From assembly GCA_035277145.1 (NCBI GenBank), contig DATELA010000106.1, positions 1-37,480 on the forward strand: a stretch of 37,480 nucleotides of DNA. The letters run 5' to 3'. This DNA comes from DASRAP01 sp035277145. GTDB lineage: Bacteria; Gemmatimonadota; Gemmatimonadetes; Gemmatimonadales; Gemmatimonadaceae. The translations under genes and the position numbers were made by a program. Positions 8,878-18,300 of the stretch are shown piece by piece (the stretch's first letter is position 1; every line of letters begins with the position of its first letter). The notes under the pieces were generated by a model. It worked only from the letters and a program-made list of their open reading frames with translations. It searched no databases and was not told where the DNA came from.

Positions 8878-10419
8878 CTAGAGCCCGGCCAGCAGTGCGT
8901 CGTTACTCGTCGTTGCCGCGATGCGTTTGATCAGCCACTCCATCGCTGCTTGTGGCGGCATCTGCTGCAAGCCGCGACGCAGCGTGTAGATCGCTTCGAT
9001 CTGCTCTGACTTATAGAGCTTCTCTTCGCGACGCGTACCGCTGGTGGCGATGTCGAACGCGGGGTAAATGCGCCGGTCTGCCAGCGAACGATCGAGCTTG
9101 ATTTCGCAGTTACCGGTGCCTTTGAACTCTTCGAAGATCACGTCGTCCATGCGCGAGCCGGTTTCGACGAGCGCCGTCGCGATGATCGTGAGCGAACCGC
9201 CGCCGTGTTGCGGCAGAATGTTGCGCGCGGATCCGAAGAACGCTTTCGGCTTTGCCATCGCGGATGAATCGAGACCGCCCGACAGGGTGCGTCCCGTGCC
9301 GCGTTCCGCCGTGTTGTGCGCACGCGCCATGCGTGTGAGCGAGTCGAGCACGATGATCACGTCAGTGCCGCGCTCAACGAGCCGGCGCGCGCGTTCGAAC
9401 ACCATCTCGCACACCTCGACGTGACGTTTGGCGGGTTGGTCGAAGCTCGATGCAATCACTTCGCCGACCTGCCACGAAATCGCCTCGCTGACTTCTTCCG
9501 GCCGCTCGTCCACCAGGAGGATCAGCAGCGTGGCGTCCGGATGATTGAGCGTTACGCCTTCGGTGATCGCGTGCAGCAGCGTCGTTTTGCCGGCGCGGGC
9601 AGGAGCGACGATGAGTGCGCGCTGGCCATATCCAATTGGTGCGATGAGATCGATGGCGCGTCGCGTCAGCTCATGTCCACCTTTGGCGGGACGTCCGGTC
9701 TCGAGCGTGATGCGGCGTTCCGGATACGACGCGACAAGTGACGTGAAGTCAGGCCGGCGAACAGTCTCATCAAACGGCGCGCCGTTGATCGTGACGACTT
9801 CGGCGACGGTCGTTCGGCCGCGATGATCGCGGCCCGCGCGAGCGACGACGAGGTCGCCGCGGCGCAGTCCGAACTGACGTACAAGGTTCGGCGGAATCCA
9901 TGGATCGCCGTTGACCGCGAGATAGCTGTTTTGTGGTTGACGCAGGAACCCGGCGTCGCGAGCCAGGTCGAACCAGCCTGAGACGTCGGTATCCGGAATG
10001 ACCGGCGTTGCCGGTTGCTGCGGATGCTGCTGGTGCTCGCGTTGCCCACCGTGCTGGTGGTGCTGATGATCGCCGCGGAACTCGCGATTGCCGCCGCGCC
10101 CGCGGCGCTGGCGACCTCGACCGCGACGATGCCGGAACTCGAACCGGCGTCCTTCGCCGTGCTGCTCTTGCCGGCCAGAATTGTCCTGGTGTGGCTCGGA
10201 GCCGTTGTGCGTTGGCTCTGGAGCATCGACCGGCTGAACAGAGTCTGGAGGGGGAGCCGGCGGTGCCTCGGGGGCGCTCGTCTCGGCGGGTGGCGGGGCG
10301 TCCATTACCGGCTCGTCTGGAGCATCGCGGTAAGGATTCTCTTCGCCTTCGGGGGATTCGTTTGGCATAGGACGCGGACGACCACGCCTGCCTCGGTAAG
10401 GGCGACGACGTTCGTTCAT
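8878..10419 (-). CDS. rho: Transcription termination factor Rho with long basic N-terminal extension
   Basis: A 513-residue hexameric RNA-dependent ATPase that ends untranslated transcripts. Residues 1 to about 150 are a disordered extension: Arg/Gly-rich at the start, an acidic/proline stretch, then Arg/Gly, His and Gln runs (GRGRQRRGRGGN, HHQHGG). The conserved core follows. It has an RNA-binding domain with FLRQPQNSYLAVNGDPWIPP and QFGLRRGDLV, Walker A APARAGKTTLLHAI, VDERPEEVSEA, Walker B DVIIVLDSLTRMARAHN, and a C-terminal LDRSLADRRIYPAFDI block. All core motifs look intact. Such insertions or extensions are common in high-GC bacteria and can change RNA affinity and phase behaviour; that is inference here. 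The gene is convergent with the pseudopilin-like gene. Confidence 0.96.
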   Translation of the reverse strand: MNERRRPYRGRRGRPRPMPNESPEGEENPYRDAPDEPVMDAPPPAETSAPEAPPAPPPDSVQPVDAPEPTHNGSEPHQDNSGRQEQHGEGRRFEFRHRRGRGRQRRGRGGNREFRGDHQHHQHGGQREHQQHPQQPATPVIPDTDVSGWFDLARDAGFLRQPQNSYLAVNGDPWIPPNLVRQFGLRRGDLVVARAGRDHRGRTTVAEVVTINGAPFDETVRRPDFTSLVASYPERRITLETGRPAKGGHELTRRAIDLIAPIGYGQRALIVAPARAGKTTLLHAITEGVTLNHPDATLLILLVDERPEEVSEAISWQVGEVIASSFDQPAKRHVEVCEMVFERARRLVERGTDVIIVLDSLTRMARAHNTAERGTGRTLSGGLDSSAMAKPKAFFGSARNILPQHGGGSLTIIATALVETGSRMDDVIFEEFKGTGNCEIKLDRSLADRRIYPAFDIATSGTRREEKLYKSEQIEAIYTLRRGLQQMPPQAAMEWLIKRIAATTSNDALLAGL

Positions 10420-10770
10420 GAATCGGTGTGTTTCAACTTGAAGTCCACTGACGGACTACTGCCTTCGCGCGCTCAAAGCGAATTGCTCGAGGCGCGTGTG
10501 GTGCGGGTTATTCGAGATCCCGATGTGCTCCGCGACGATCAAATGCGCTAGCCAACGCGCTTTGACGACGTGACGGTGATTATCGGTAATGAGGTGCTAC
10601 GTGCACCTCTTTCAGCAGCCCGGCGTCGCGGAAACAACGCACGCACACCGGTGTGCCAACAAAACTCAGCGCTTGCTCCTGGAAGCAACCGGCGCCCCAG
10701 GCACGGGCATCAGTATGGGGTGGGATGGGCCCAGTGCGCAAGTCACCCCCGCGCAGGACCTGAATTGTTT
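10420..10770. other. Region upstream of rho with three inverted repeats, no gene found
   Basis: These 351 bases lie between the 5' end of rho and the 3' end of the gene at 10771, both on the minus strand. Three perfect inverted repeats are visible: AGGTGC(TACGT)GCACCT at 10592-10608, the 14-bp palindrome GCACACCGGTGTGC at 10643-10656, and TTGCT(CCTGGA)AGCAA at 10673-10688. The region could hold the rho promoter and an untranslated leader. Rho autoregulates through its leader in some bacteria, so a regulatory role is plausible but unproven. A minus-strand frame at 10456-10542 with a TTG start could encode about 28 residues, but it has no clear ribosome-binding site. No riboswitch consensus was recognised. 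Confidence 0.4.
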
Positions 10771-11358
10771 CTACCCCGGCCGGTCACGAACAGCGTCAAG
10801 AGAACGAGACAGTTCCGTGAGCCGGCGCACAAGTTGCACCATCCGATCCGCGCACTGCCGGACTTCGTCATTGGGCGCGTCCATTTGCAACAGCTGCGCT
10901 TCCGCCATCAACGCGCTGAGCGGGTTGTTGAAGGCGTGTTGCAGTCCGAAAGCGATCTGACCCGCCGCCATCATGCGCCGCGCTCGTGCAAGCGCGATGC
11001 GCAGTTCGGGTGCGCCGTCGTGCTCGCACTCTGCGACGGCAGCCGCGAGCGCATCGCCGAGTGCCGACGGGGTGGCATCGGGTGCGACAAACGCAGTGCC
11101 CTCGGCGCGGAACGCGGCGGTGTCACCCTCCGCCGCCGGTGTGCCGACGACGACGATCCCGCCATTGAATCCCGTCGCGCGCGCGAGCCGCGCGTGCTCG
11201 GCCTCGCCTACGACGAGCGCAGCGGCTTGCGGCAGACGACGAATCAGCGCCGGATCGACACGCTCGACGCTCGCGCCCGGCGCAACGATGCGGACGGAAG
11301 CGCAAACGTCGTCGTGAACGCGATCGGTGGTGACCGTCAGGATCGTGGTCGTTGTCAT
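10771..11358 (-). CDS. Orphan histidine-kinase DHp domain with degenerate receiver-like N-terminus
   Basis: A 195-residue protein. Residues 1 to about 112 look like an alternating beta/alpha receiver-type fold (ILTVTTD, AALVVGEAE, GGIVVVGTP), but no phospho-acceptor Asp is present at the expected strand ends. Residues about 118-190 form a long helical hairpin with FGLQHAFNNPLSALMAEAQ, an H-box with candidate phospho-His141 followed by NNPL, as in HisKA domains. No HATPase domain (no N, G1 or G2 boxes) follows; the protein simply ends. It could act as a dimeric phosphotransfer protein or as a dominant partner of another kinase. The ATG at 11358 overlaps the first possible ATG of the divergent gene. 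The frame is open further upstream to 11538, but that part is antisense to the next gene. Confidence 0.75.
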   Translation of the reverse strand: MTTTTILTVTTDRVHDDVCASVRIVAPGASVERVDPALIRRLPQAAALVVGEAEHARLARATGFNGGIVVVGTPAAEGDTAAFRAEGTAFVAPDATPSALGDALAAAVAECEHDGAPELRIALARARRMMAAGQIAFGLQHAFNNPLSALMAEAQLLQMDAPNDEVRQCADRMVQLVRRLTELSRSLDAVRDRPG

Positions 11359-11377
11359 GCGCGCTAGTTTTGGTCCG

Positions 11378-11968
11378 GTGAACGCGCCTGCAAAGAACCC
11401 GTCGTCGGATGTCGCTGAAGCAGTTGCGGAGTATCGCACGAGCGGGGACGTTCCGAAACTCCTCGCGCGGCTGCGCACTGTCGCCCAAACCAGTAACGCC
11501 GACGATCTGGCCGCGGCGGTCGAACCGTTTCGTGACATACCCGAAGTCGCGGGTCCGGTCTATGAAACGATCGTCTCGCAGCGCCCGGACGACGCGCGCG
11601 CACTCGTGATTCTTGCGAACGCGTACTGGCTCGCAGGTCGCGGGCCGGATGTGGTTGGTGCGCTGGCGTCACGCGCAATCGCATCGGACGCAACGAACCG
11701 CGGCGCGTGGCATTTGTGGGCGCTGACCGCGGAGGCACTGCGCGAACGCGTCGGTCGATGGCAACAAGTGGTGCAGCGTTTTCCTCAGGATGATCTCGCG
11801 CGAGCGGCACTGGCGGACAACGCCGTGTCACTCGCAAGCGGCGAAGACGACCCCGTCGCGATGGGAGTCGCGATCGCGACGTACGAAGAACTGCTCGCCC
11901 GAGCGACCACGACGCAACAGCGCGTTGCGATTGAAGGCGCGCTGGACACGCTGCGCAAGCGACGCTAG
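11378..11968 (+). CDS. TPR-like helical repeat protein
   Basis: About 196 residues from the GTG at 11378; an ATG at 11357 is in frame and would add seven. The middle carries helix pairs resembling tetratricopeptide repeats: VYETIVSQRPDDARALVILANAYW, then AIASDATNRGAWHLWALTAEAL and a third degenerate pair. The C-terminus has GVAIATYEELLARA. There is no signal peptide, membrane segment or catalytic motif, so it is probably a cytoplasmic adaptor. It is divergent from the orphan phosphotransfer-like gene. The possible start codons overlap or nearly touch, so the two are likely expressed from closely spaced or overlapping promoters. It is convergent with the DUF1501 gene, 10 bp away. Function unknown. 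Confidence 0.75.
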   Translation: MNAPAKNPSSDVAEAVAEYRTSGDVPKLLARLRTVAQTSNADDLAAAVEPFRDIPEVAGPVYETIVSQRPDDARALVILANAYWLAGRGPDVVGALASRAIASDATNRGAWHLWALTAEALRERVGRWQQVVQRFPQDDLARAALADNAVSLASGEDDPVAMGVAIATYEELLARATTTQQRVAIEGALDTLRKRR

Positions 11969-11978
11969 CGCCCTTGGC

Positions 11979-13223
11979 TTAGAGCAGCCCCAGCGCCGCG
12001 CCCGGCGCGAATCCCGGGAACAGCCTCGACATTTCGGCGGCGCCAAGATGTTTGTTGACCACTTCGCTGAACACCGTGCGGAAGTCGGTGGTCAGCGCGA
12101 GATCGCGACCTTCGTAGAGCTGTTCGCGCGCGAGGCCCGGCCATTTGCCGTAAACCTTGCCGCCTTTCACTGAACCGCCGATGACGAACATCGCGCCGGC
12201 GTGTCCATGGTCCGTACCTGCGTTCCCGTTTTCGCGCGCGGTGCGGCCGAACTCCGTCATCGTGAGCACAACGACGTCTGACATCTTGTCGCCGAGGTCC
12301 GCGACGAACGCCGCTATTGCCGGTGCGTACTCGTTGAGTCGCTGAGCCAACTGTCCCTGCGCCGCGCCCTGATTCGCGTGCGTGTCCCATCCGCCAATGT
12401 CGGCGAACGCAATCTCGAGTCCGACATCCGCGCGAATGAGTTGCGCGATTTGCTTCAAACGCTGGCCGAACTGCGTGTTCGGATAGAACGCGCCGTTCTG
12501 CGGTACGTACTGCTGAGGGTTGGCGGCCTTGAGCATTTTCACCGCGTCGAACATTTCCTGTCCTGCGCCGTGCACGAGATCGGCGGTACCGGTGCGGTAC
12601 AGCGCTTCAAGGCGTTGCACGTGCGTGCCCGTCGCGCGCACGGTGAATTCGTCGATCGAATTCATGGCGACCGTTTCCGCCGGCCCCTGCATGATGCGCG
12701 GCGTTTGCTGCGACAAACTCACGCCGCGGAACGGCGTTTTCGCGTGCGCTTCGCATGTACCGCACGTGGCGAGGTATCGATTCACCCAGCCATCAGGCGT
12801 TCCCTTGTTGTCGGGGGTGCCCGATTCCATGTAGTCCTGCGCGTCGAAGTGCGAGCGCGTCGAACTTGGGCTGCCCACCGCGTGAATCGGTGCGAGGATG
12901 CCGCTCTTATAGAGCGGCGCGAGCGGAGCGAGCGCGGGATGCAGTCCAAAGAAACCGTCGAGATCGATCGCGGCTTGCGCGCCGCCTGACGTCGGGCGCG
13001 GAATCGCAATGCGCGGACGAATCTTGTAGTACTCCTGCTCGCCGTGCGGCACGACGACGTTCAACGCGTCCGCTGCACCACGCTGGAAGAGACACACCAA
13101 CACTTTCCCCTTCGCGACGTTCGGTAGTTCGTTGCCGAGTACCGTGCGGCGCAGGAACGACGGGCTGAGTCCCATCGTGACGAGTGCGAATGCGCCTTGC
13201 TTGAGAAAGATTCGTCGTTGCAT
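11979..13223 (-). CDS. DUF1501 family exported protein
   Basis: A 414-residue protein with a twin-arginine-type N-terminus (RRIFLKQGAFALVTMG, matching RRxFLK), so probably exported folded by Tat. The body has VLVCLFQRGAADALNVVVPHG, GLHPALAPLAPLYKSG, VVVLTMTEFGRTARENGN and TDHGHAGAMFVIGG, which are hallmark blocks of DUF1501, a family related to the alkaline phosphatase/sulfatase fold. Its biochemical role is unknown. It lies downstream of the DUF1800 gene on the same strand. These two families are found side by side in many Planctomycetota, Proteobacteria and related genomes, which suggests a shared export or surface function. The start is the ATG at the first residue of the Tat motif. Confidence 0.93.
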   Translation of the reverse strand: MQRRIFLKQGAFALVTMGLSPSFLRRTVLGNELPNVAKGKVLVCLFQRGAADALNVVVPHGEQEYYKIRPRIAIPRPTSGGAQAAIDLDGFFGLHPALAPLAPLYKSGILAPIHAVGSPSSTRSHFDAQDYMESGTPDNKGTPDGWVNRYLATCGTCEAHAKTPFRGVSLSQQTPRIMQGPAETVAMNSIDEFTVRATGTHVQRLEALYRTGTADLVHGAGQEMFDAVKMLKAANPQQYVPQNGAFYPNTQFGQRLKQIAQLIRADVGLEIAFADIGGWDTHANQGAAQGQLAQRLNEYAPAIAAFVADLGDKMSDVVVLTMTEFGRTARENGNAGTDHGHAGAMFVIGGSVKGGKVYGKWPGLAREQLYEGRDLALTTDFRTVFSEVVNKHLGAAEMSRLFPGFAPGAALGLL

Positions 13224-13263
13224 AAGGAATCCTGATCTAAGGGCAAGAGCTGAAAGCCCAAGT

Positions 13264-13305
13264 CTACAGACTACCGACTACTCGCTACCCACTACCCGCC
13301 TACCG
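13264..13305. repeat. Seven-base-period repeat of CTACNNN units
   Basis: Six consecutive 7-nt units (CTACAGA, CTACCGA, CTACTCG, CTACCCA, CTACCCG and the shifted CCTACCG). They lie between the DUF1800 stop and the DUF1501 start. The last unit contains the DUF1800 stop codon (CTA on this strand at 13300-13302). The same unit family recurs at 26199-26219. Confidence 0.8.
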
Positions 13306-15150
13306 CCTCTGAAACTCTGGCGATCCCAACGCCAACCCTACGATCTGCGCCACGCCTTCGAGCGGCGGAAGATTCTGGAACGCGCGCCCCGCCTGTGCGC
13401 GACGGAACTGGACAGGATCCATACCGGTGACATCGGCGTCGTTCGACGCGCGCGTCGCCATTTGATTAGTCGCTGAATCGGGCGCGGCCGTTGCTAACAT
13501 AGGGTTCGTGCCCGAGATGAGTATCTGACGAGTTTCGACCGAAGCTTCACCACCAAGAAACGCGGCAATCACCGCGTCGACCTGCGCTTCGCGCGACTCA
13601 CGGCGAATTCCAACCGGCAACGGCCACGTGCCTTCGCTCGTTCCCGGCATGCGGCCGGCCGCGAGGAAGATGCCGAAGTTGATGCGGTTGAGAATCGACC
13701 CAGTGTTGATCCACTCGTCGCCGGTTTCGGGCCAGCCATCCGGCGTTTGATGTCCGAACACCGGTTGCCCCAGGAGTGTCAGAACCTGGTGCGTACGCGG
13801 CGTGACGTCCGCCGGCGCACCGACAGCGCGTAGCGCGCTGACGACGACTTCGAACGGTGACTTTACTTTCGCGCGATATGCCGACGCGGCGAAGAATTCC
13901 GGTGACGTGACGATGACGCGCACGACTTCGCGCAAATCACCTTTTGTCTTTGTGAACTTGTCCGCCGCGCGCTCGACCAACGCGAACGACGGCGAATCGC
14001 TCACGAGCCGGCGCGCGAGTTTGGTCGCGATGTAACGCGCGGTGCTCGGGTGTTTCGCGACGATGTCGAGCACCAGCTCACCGTCTTCCACCCCGCGGCC
14101 GGCTTTGATCTTGGTGCCGAGCACGATTTTCTCTTCAGCGTCGTGCACTTGCGGGCGGAACATGAAATCGCCTTCGACGATCGAGCCCGACGCCATTGCT
14201 GCCTGACGCGCGGCGCCGCGGCCGCCCGGTCCATCCGCATTGGGGGGAACGATGCTCCAGCCAGTGAACGCGCGCGCGACCTCGATGACATCCTTCTGCG
14301 TGTAGCCACCGTCGACGCCGAGCGTGTGCAGTTCGAGCAACTCACGCGCGTAGTTCTCGTTCAAGCCACGCGCTCCCCGCTGTTGTAACGCCTGTGCCGC
14401 ACGCGTCGGCAGCAGGTTGCCGCTGCCACGTCCGACGGGTAGTCCCGCACGCCCGCGCACCGGCTGCTGCGCGCCGTACGTCGCCAGCGTAATGCGATTG
14501 CTGTCGGCACCGCTGATCCGGTTGTCGAGGTACAACAGCATCGCCGGGCTATGCGCCACCGCGCCAAGAAGATCGCGGAACTTGCCGAACACGCGCGGCC
14601 GAATGACTTCGCGCTCGTACGACGCCAGGAAGAACCGCATCTCCTGCTGATTCTTTCCGACGAAGACGTTGAAGTGGTTCAGCCAGAAGTCGACCAACAC
14701 TTCTTCGAGTTGCCGTTCGCTGATGACCGCGCGTCCGACGCGGGCGGCCTCGGTTTCGGACCGCGCGCGCGTCGCTTCCCGGTTGTCCTGTCGAATCTCC
14801 ATCGTGTCGGCGCGCGTCCGCGCTCGCGCCAGCTGCGCCTGCGGGGCCGGGCCACCGTATTCGGCGCGCAGCTTTGCGACGCTTGTGGTGTACATCGGGA
14901 GTTGCGACAGCAATTGCGTGACGGCCGGATCGGCAATGCGCTCCGGATGCAGTTGCTGCTCGATCCACGCATCGACGCCCATCGCGCGAACGCGCTCGTA
15001 GTCGCCTGGGCGTGGTCCGAACGCAAGCCGATTCAGAACGTGCCGTACCTGCTGGTCGGCCGTCTGCTCGCGCACCTGCGCGCGCACTTGAGGCGCGAGC
15101 GCAACGGCTGCGGCGACGACTGTCAGGAAGCGAAGGGCTCGAACGTGCAT
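13300..15150 (-). CDS. DUF1800 family secreted protein
   Basis: A 616-residue protein with a cleavable signal peptide (about residues 1-24, MHVRALRFLTVVAAAVALAP, ending near VRAQ). The start ATG at 15150 has a GGAG ribosome-binding site about 8 nt upstream; the open frame continues to 15318 but that stretch lacks a signal. Family blocks include HVLNRLAFGPRPGDYERV, VDFWLNHFNVFVGK, MLLYLDNRISG, GLNENYARELLELHTLGVDGGYTQKDV and VVRVIVTSPEFF. The family has no proven enzymatic role and pairs with DUF1501, which follows on the same strand with 76 bp between. A non-conserved Arg/Gln-rich insert lies near residues 115-150. Its stop codon lies inside a 7-base repeat, so the C-terminal few residues may vary between relatives. 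Confidence 0.92.
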   Translation of the reverse strand: MHVRALRFLTVVAAAVALAPQVRAQVREQTADQQVRHVLNRLAFGPRPGDYERVRAMGVDAWIEQQLHPERIADPAVTQLLSQLPMYTTSVAKLRAEYGGPAPQAQLARARTRADTMEIRQDNREATRARSETEAARVGRAVISERQLEEVLVDFWLNHFNVFVGKNQQEMRFFLASYEREVIRPRVFGKFRDLLGAVAHSPAMLLYLDNRISGADSNRITLATYGAQQPVRGRAGLPVGRGSGNLLPTRAAQALQQRGARGLNENYARELLELHTLGVDGGYTQKDVIEVARAFTGWSIVPPNADGPGGRGAARQAAMASGSIVEGDFMFRPQVHDAEEKIVLGTKIKAGRGVEDGELVLDIVAKHPSTARYIATKLARRLVSDSPSFALVERAADKFTKTKGDLREVVRVIVTSPEFFAASAYRAKVKSPFEVVVSALRAVGAPADVTPRTHQVLTLLGQPVFGHQTPDGWPETGDEWINTGSILNRINFGIFLAAGRMPGTSEGTWPLPVGIRRESREAQVDAVIAAFLGGEASVETRQILISGTNPMLATAAPDSATNQMATRASNDADVTGMDPVQFRRAQAGRAFQNLPPLEGVAQIVGLALGSPEFQRR

Positions 15151-15366
15151 GTGCTTACTCCGGGAAAACGTCTTGCCCACGAAAGCCTTCAGCCTAGAGA
15201 CGCGCCGGCCGCAAAGCCCGTTAATCGCACGGTGCCGATCCGGTTGCGAGCATCGTCGCACAACACTGGTGCGACAGATCACGCCCCTGCCTAAGGTCGT
15301 ACCCAATAGACGTACCAAACAGTCCTTCCAGCAGCAAGTTCGACAGCAAGTCGCTCACCCGCGCTG

Positions 15367-18300
15367 ATGGCGCGTCCGGCGATGCAGCCTCAAGACGACC
15401 TCACTCAGCTCCCCACCCGCCGCGCGTTCAGCGCGAGCGTTGACGCCGCGTTGCGCGCCATGGCCGCGCACGGCGGTAAAGCGTCGTTCGTGGTCTTTGA
15501 TTTGGACGGTTTTGGCGCGCTCACCGCCACACACGGGCGCCCCGTCGCCGATGCGCTGCTGCGCGAGACGGCCGATTTGATTCGCGTAACCCTCCGATCG
15601 TACGACCTCGCGGGGCGCGTCGGCGATGATGAGTTCGGCGCGCTGTTGCTCGACTGTCCGCTCGAGCAAGGCCTCGAGGTTGCGGATCGCGTGGTGCGCG
15701 CTGTAGCGAGCCACGGTACGCTCTCGCCGTCGCGCGGCGCGCTGATTACCGCGACGGTATCGGCCGGGGCGGCAGGGTGGCCCGAGCACGGCGCCACCGC
15801 CGAGGAACTGCTCACGGCCGCGGGCCGCGCCCTCGCGCACGTGAAAAAGCACGGACGCGATGGTGTCGCGGCCGCGACGTCGTTTGCTGCACCAATGCCG
15901 CCGCTCAGCCTCGCCGCGGACAGGTTTGTTGGCCGCGAACGCGAACGCGCGCGCCTGCACGAACGCCTCGATGCGGCAATCGCGGGCGATCCGTCGATCG
16001 TGTTTCTCACCGGCGAAGCGGGCGTTGGCAAGACGAGCCTCGCGCAACAACTCGAGTCCACGATTCGTTTGCGTGGCGGGTCGCTCGTTGCAGGTCATTG
16101 CGCCGAAGGCGAGGTGCGCGCGCCTTTCGCAGCGTGGGCGCAAATCCTGGCCGGCGTCGCGCGGCTCGGCAGCGTCGCTCGCAAGAACTGGCGCGAATTG
16201 CCGCGGCTCGTGCCTGGGCTCGGAGAGGCTCACGGACCCGCGGCGCACGGCGACAAATACGCGCTGTTCGAGGAGACGGTCGCGTTCCTCAACGCCGCGA
16301 CGGCGATTCGGCCGATTGTCGCGCTGCTCGACGACGCGCAGTGGGCGGACCCGGGAACGTGGGAGTTGCTCGAGTACCTCGCACCGACGCTCGGCTCCGA
16401 GCGCTTGATGCTGGTGGTTACGCTCCGCGCCGACGCACCAAGCGAAACACTGGAGCGTGCACAACGATTGATGCGCGCCGCGCGCGCCTACCAGCTCACG
16501 CTGGATCGCCTCACGCGCGACGAAGTTCGCCGCTGGGTGACCGCCGCATTTCATGGACAAGATGCGGAGTCGGAGTTGATGGCGTTCTTGTATGGCCACA
16601 CCGACGGGAATCCGCTCTTCGTGGTGCAAGTCATGCGCGCCCTTGTTGATGAACGCGCGGTGTGGCACGATGGCACGGGTTGGCGGTGGCGTGCGCTCGA
16701 CGATCTCAATCTGCCGGTCGCCGTCAACGACTTGATTACGCGGCGCCTCGCGCGGCTCTCGGCGCGAACGCGCGAATTGCTCGCGGCGTGCGCCGTCATC
16801 GGACGCGAGTTCGATGTGGACCTTGCGCGTGCGGCAGAATTCGACGGCGCGATGTTGCAGGACGCGATCGACGAAGGACTGCGCGCGGGCGTACTGCAGC
16901 CGGCGGCGTTGCGCGGCGGCGAACGTTATGCGTTCACACACGCAATGCTCAGCGCGCTGCTCCGTGCGGCGATCGCGCCGCGACGGTTGCGGGTGATGCA
17001 CCGTCGCGTCGCGCGCGCACTGGAGCAGCGCGCCCCCGAACGCGTCGCCGAAATCGCGACACACTACGATCAAGCCGGCGCTGCAGCCGATGCGTACCGT
17101 TATGCGCTGCTGGCCGCGGATCGCGCGGGCGCCGTGTACGCGCAGGCCGAAGCCAGTAACTACCTCAAGCTCGCCGAGCGACACGCCGCGAGCGACGACG
17201 AAATGGCTGTCGTACAGTCGCGGCTCGCACGCGCGGCCGAATCGAGCGGCGAATACGACAACGCGTTGACGCACGCGGCGCGCGCGCTCGCGCACTTCGA
17301 GCACGCGGGGGACGCGACGCACGCGATCGCGCTGCGCAGGCTCATGGCCCGCGTGCGTGGGCTCCTCGGCACTCCCGCGACGGAAACGCTCGCCGAATGC
17401 GAACGGCTCATCGCCGCCGCGCGCGAGGCCGGCGCAGACGAAGAGCACGCGCAGATTCTCGCTTTGATGTCGCGATTGTACGATCGTGTCGGCGACAGCG
17501 CCGCGGCCGCGCGCACCGCATCGCACAGCGCGGAGATCGCCGAACGGCTCGGCAACCCGCGGTTGCTTGCGAAGGCATTGACGCGGCTCGGTGTCTGCGT
17601 CGAGCTCGAACATCCGGATCGTGCGGCCGAACACTATCGGACCGCGCTGGATTTGTACCGCGGCGTGGGCGACGCGCGCGGCCAGGCGTACTGTCACAAC
17701 AACCTGGGAATCGTGTTTGCGCGTCGTGGCGAAATGGATTACGCGGAGCGCGAGCTGTCGACCGCGATTACGCTCGGTCGCACAATTGGCGCGCCGGATT
17801 TGTCGGGTCTCTTCACGCTGAACCTGGGCGTACTCTGCCTCAAGCGCGGCGCGTTCGTACGCGCGCGCGAACTGATGGGCGAGTCGCTCGCGCAATTCGC
17901 CGCGGTCAAGAACAGCGAACGTCAATTGTTTGCGCTGCTCAACCTTGCGCATCTCGATCTGGAGCGAGGCGAAGCGGCAAGTGCGGCCGACCTGTACGAG
18001 GCGGTGGAAGCGCTGGCGCACCGCATTGGTCAGCACGACGTCATGATCGGTGCGCTCGCCGGGCGCGCGCTGGCGCTCACGAGAACAGATCATGAGAACG
18101 CGAGCGCAGCGCGCGCGGCCGCATTGGAGCGCGGTGACGCGCGCCCTGACTGGTATCAGGGTCGCGAACTCGTCGAAGCGCTCGCGCTGCGTGAGTTGTG
18201 CTCGAGCGGCCATACCGACGAAGCGCTCGCACGGTACGAGCGCGCGCTGCCCGGCGCGGAAACGGCCGACCTGTACACGGCGGCGTGGCTCACCGCGGAG

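Noticed and set aside
10456..10542. Possible rho leader peptide of about 28 codons (TTG start, minus strand)
   Set aside because: No ribosome-binding site and no ATG or GTG; kept only as a remark in the upstream-region entry.
10015..10551. A hydrophobic plus-strand frame opposite the rho N-terminus
   Set aside because: It is the antisense of the His/Gln/Arg/Gly-rich rho extension, which reads as Val, Leu and Ala on the other strand.
10673..10710. Intrinsic terminator after the orphan phosphotransfer-like gene
   Set aside because: The stem is only five base pairs and no T-tract follows directly.
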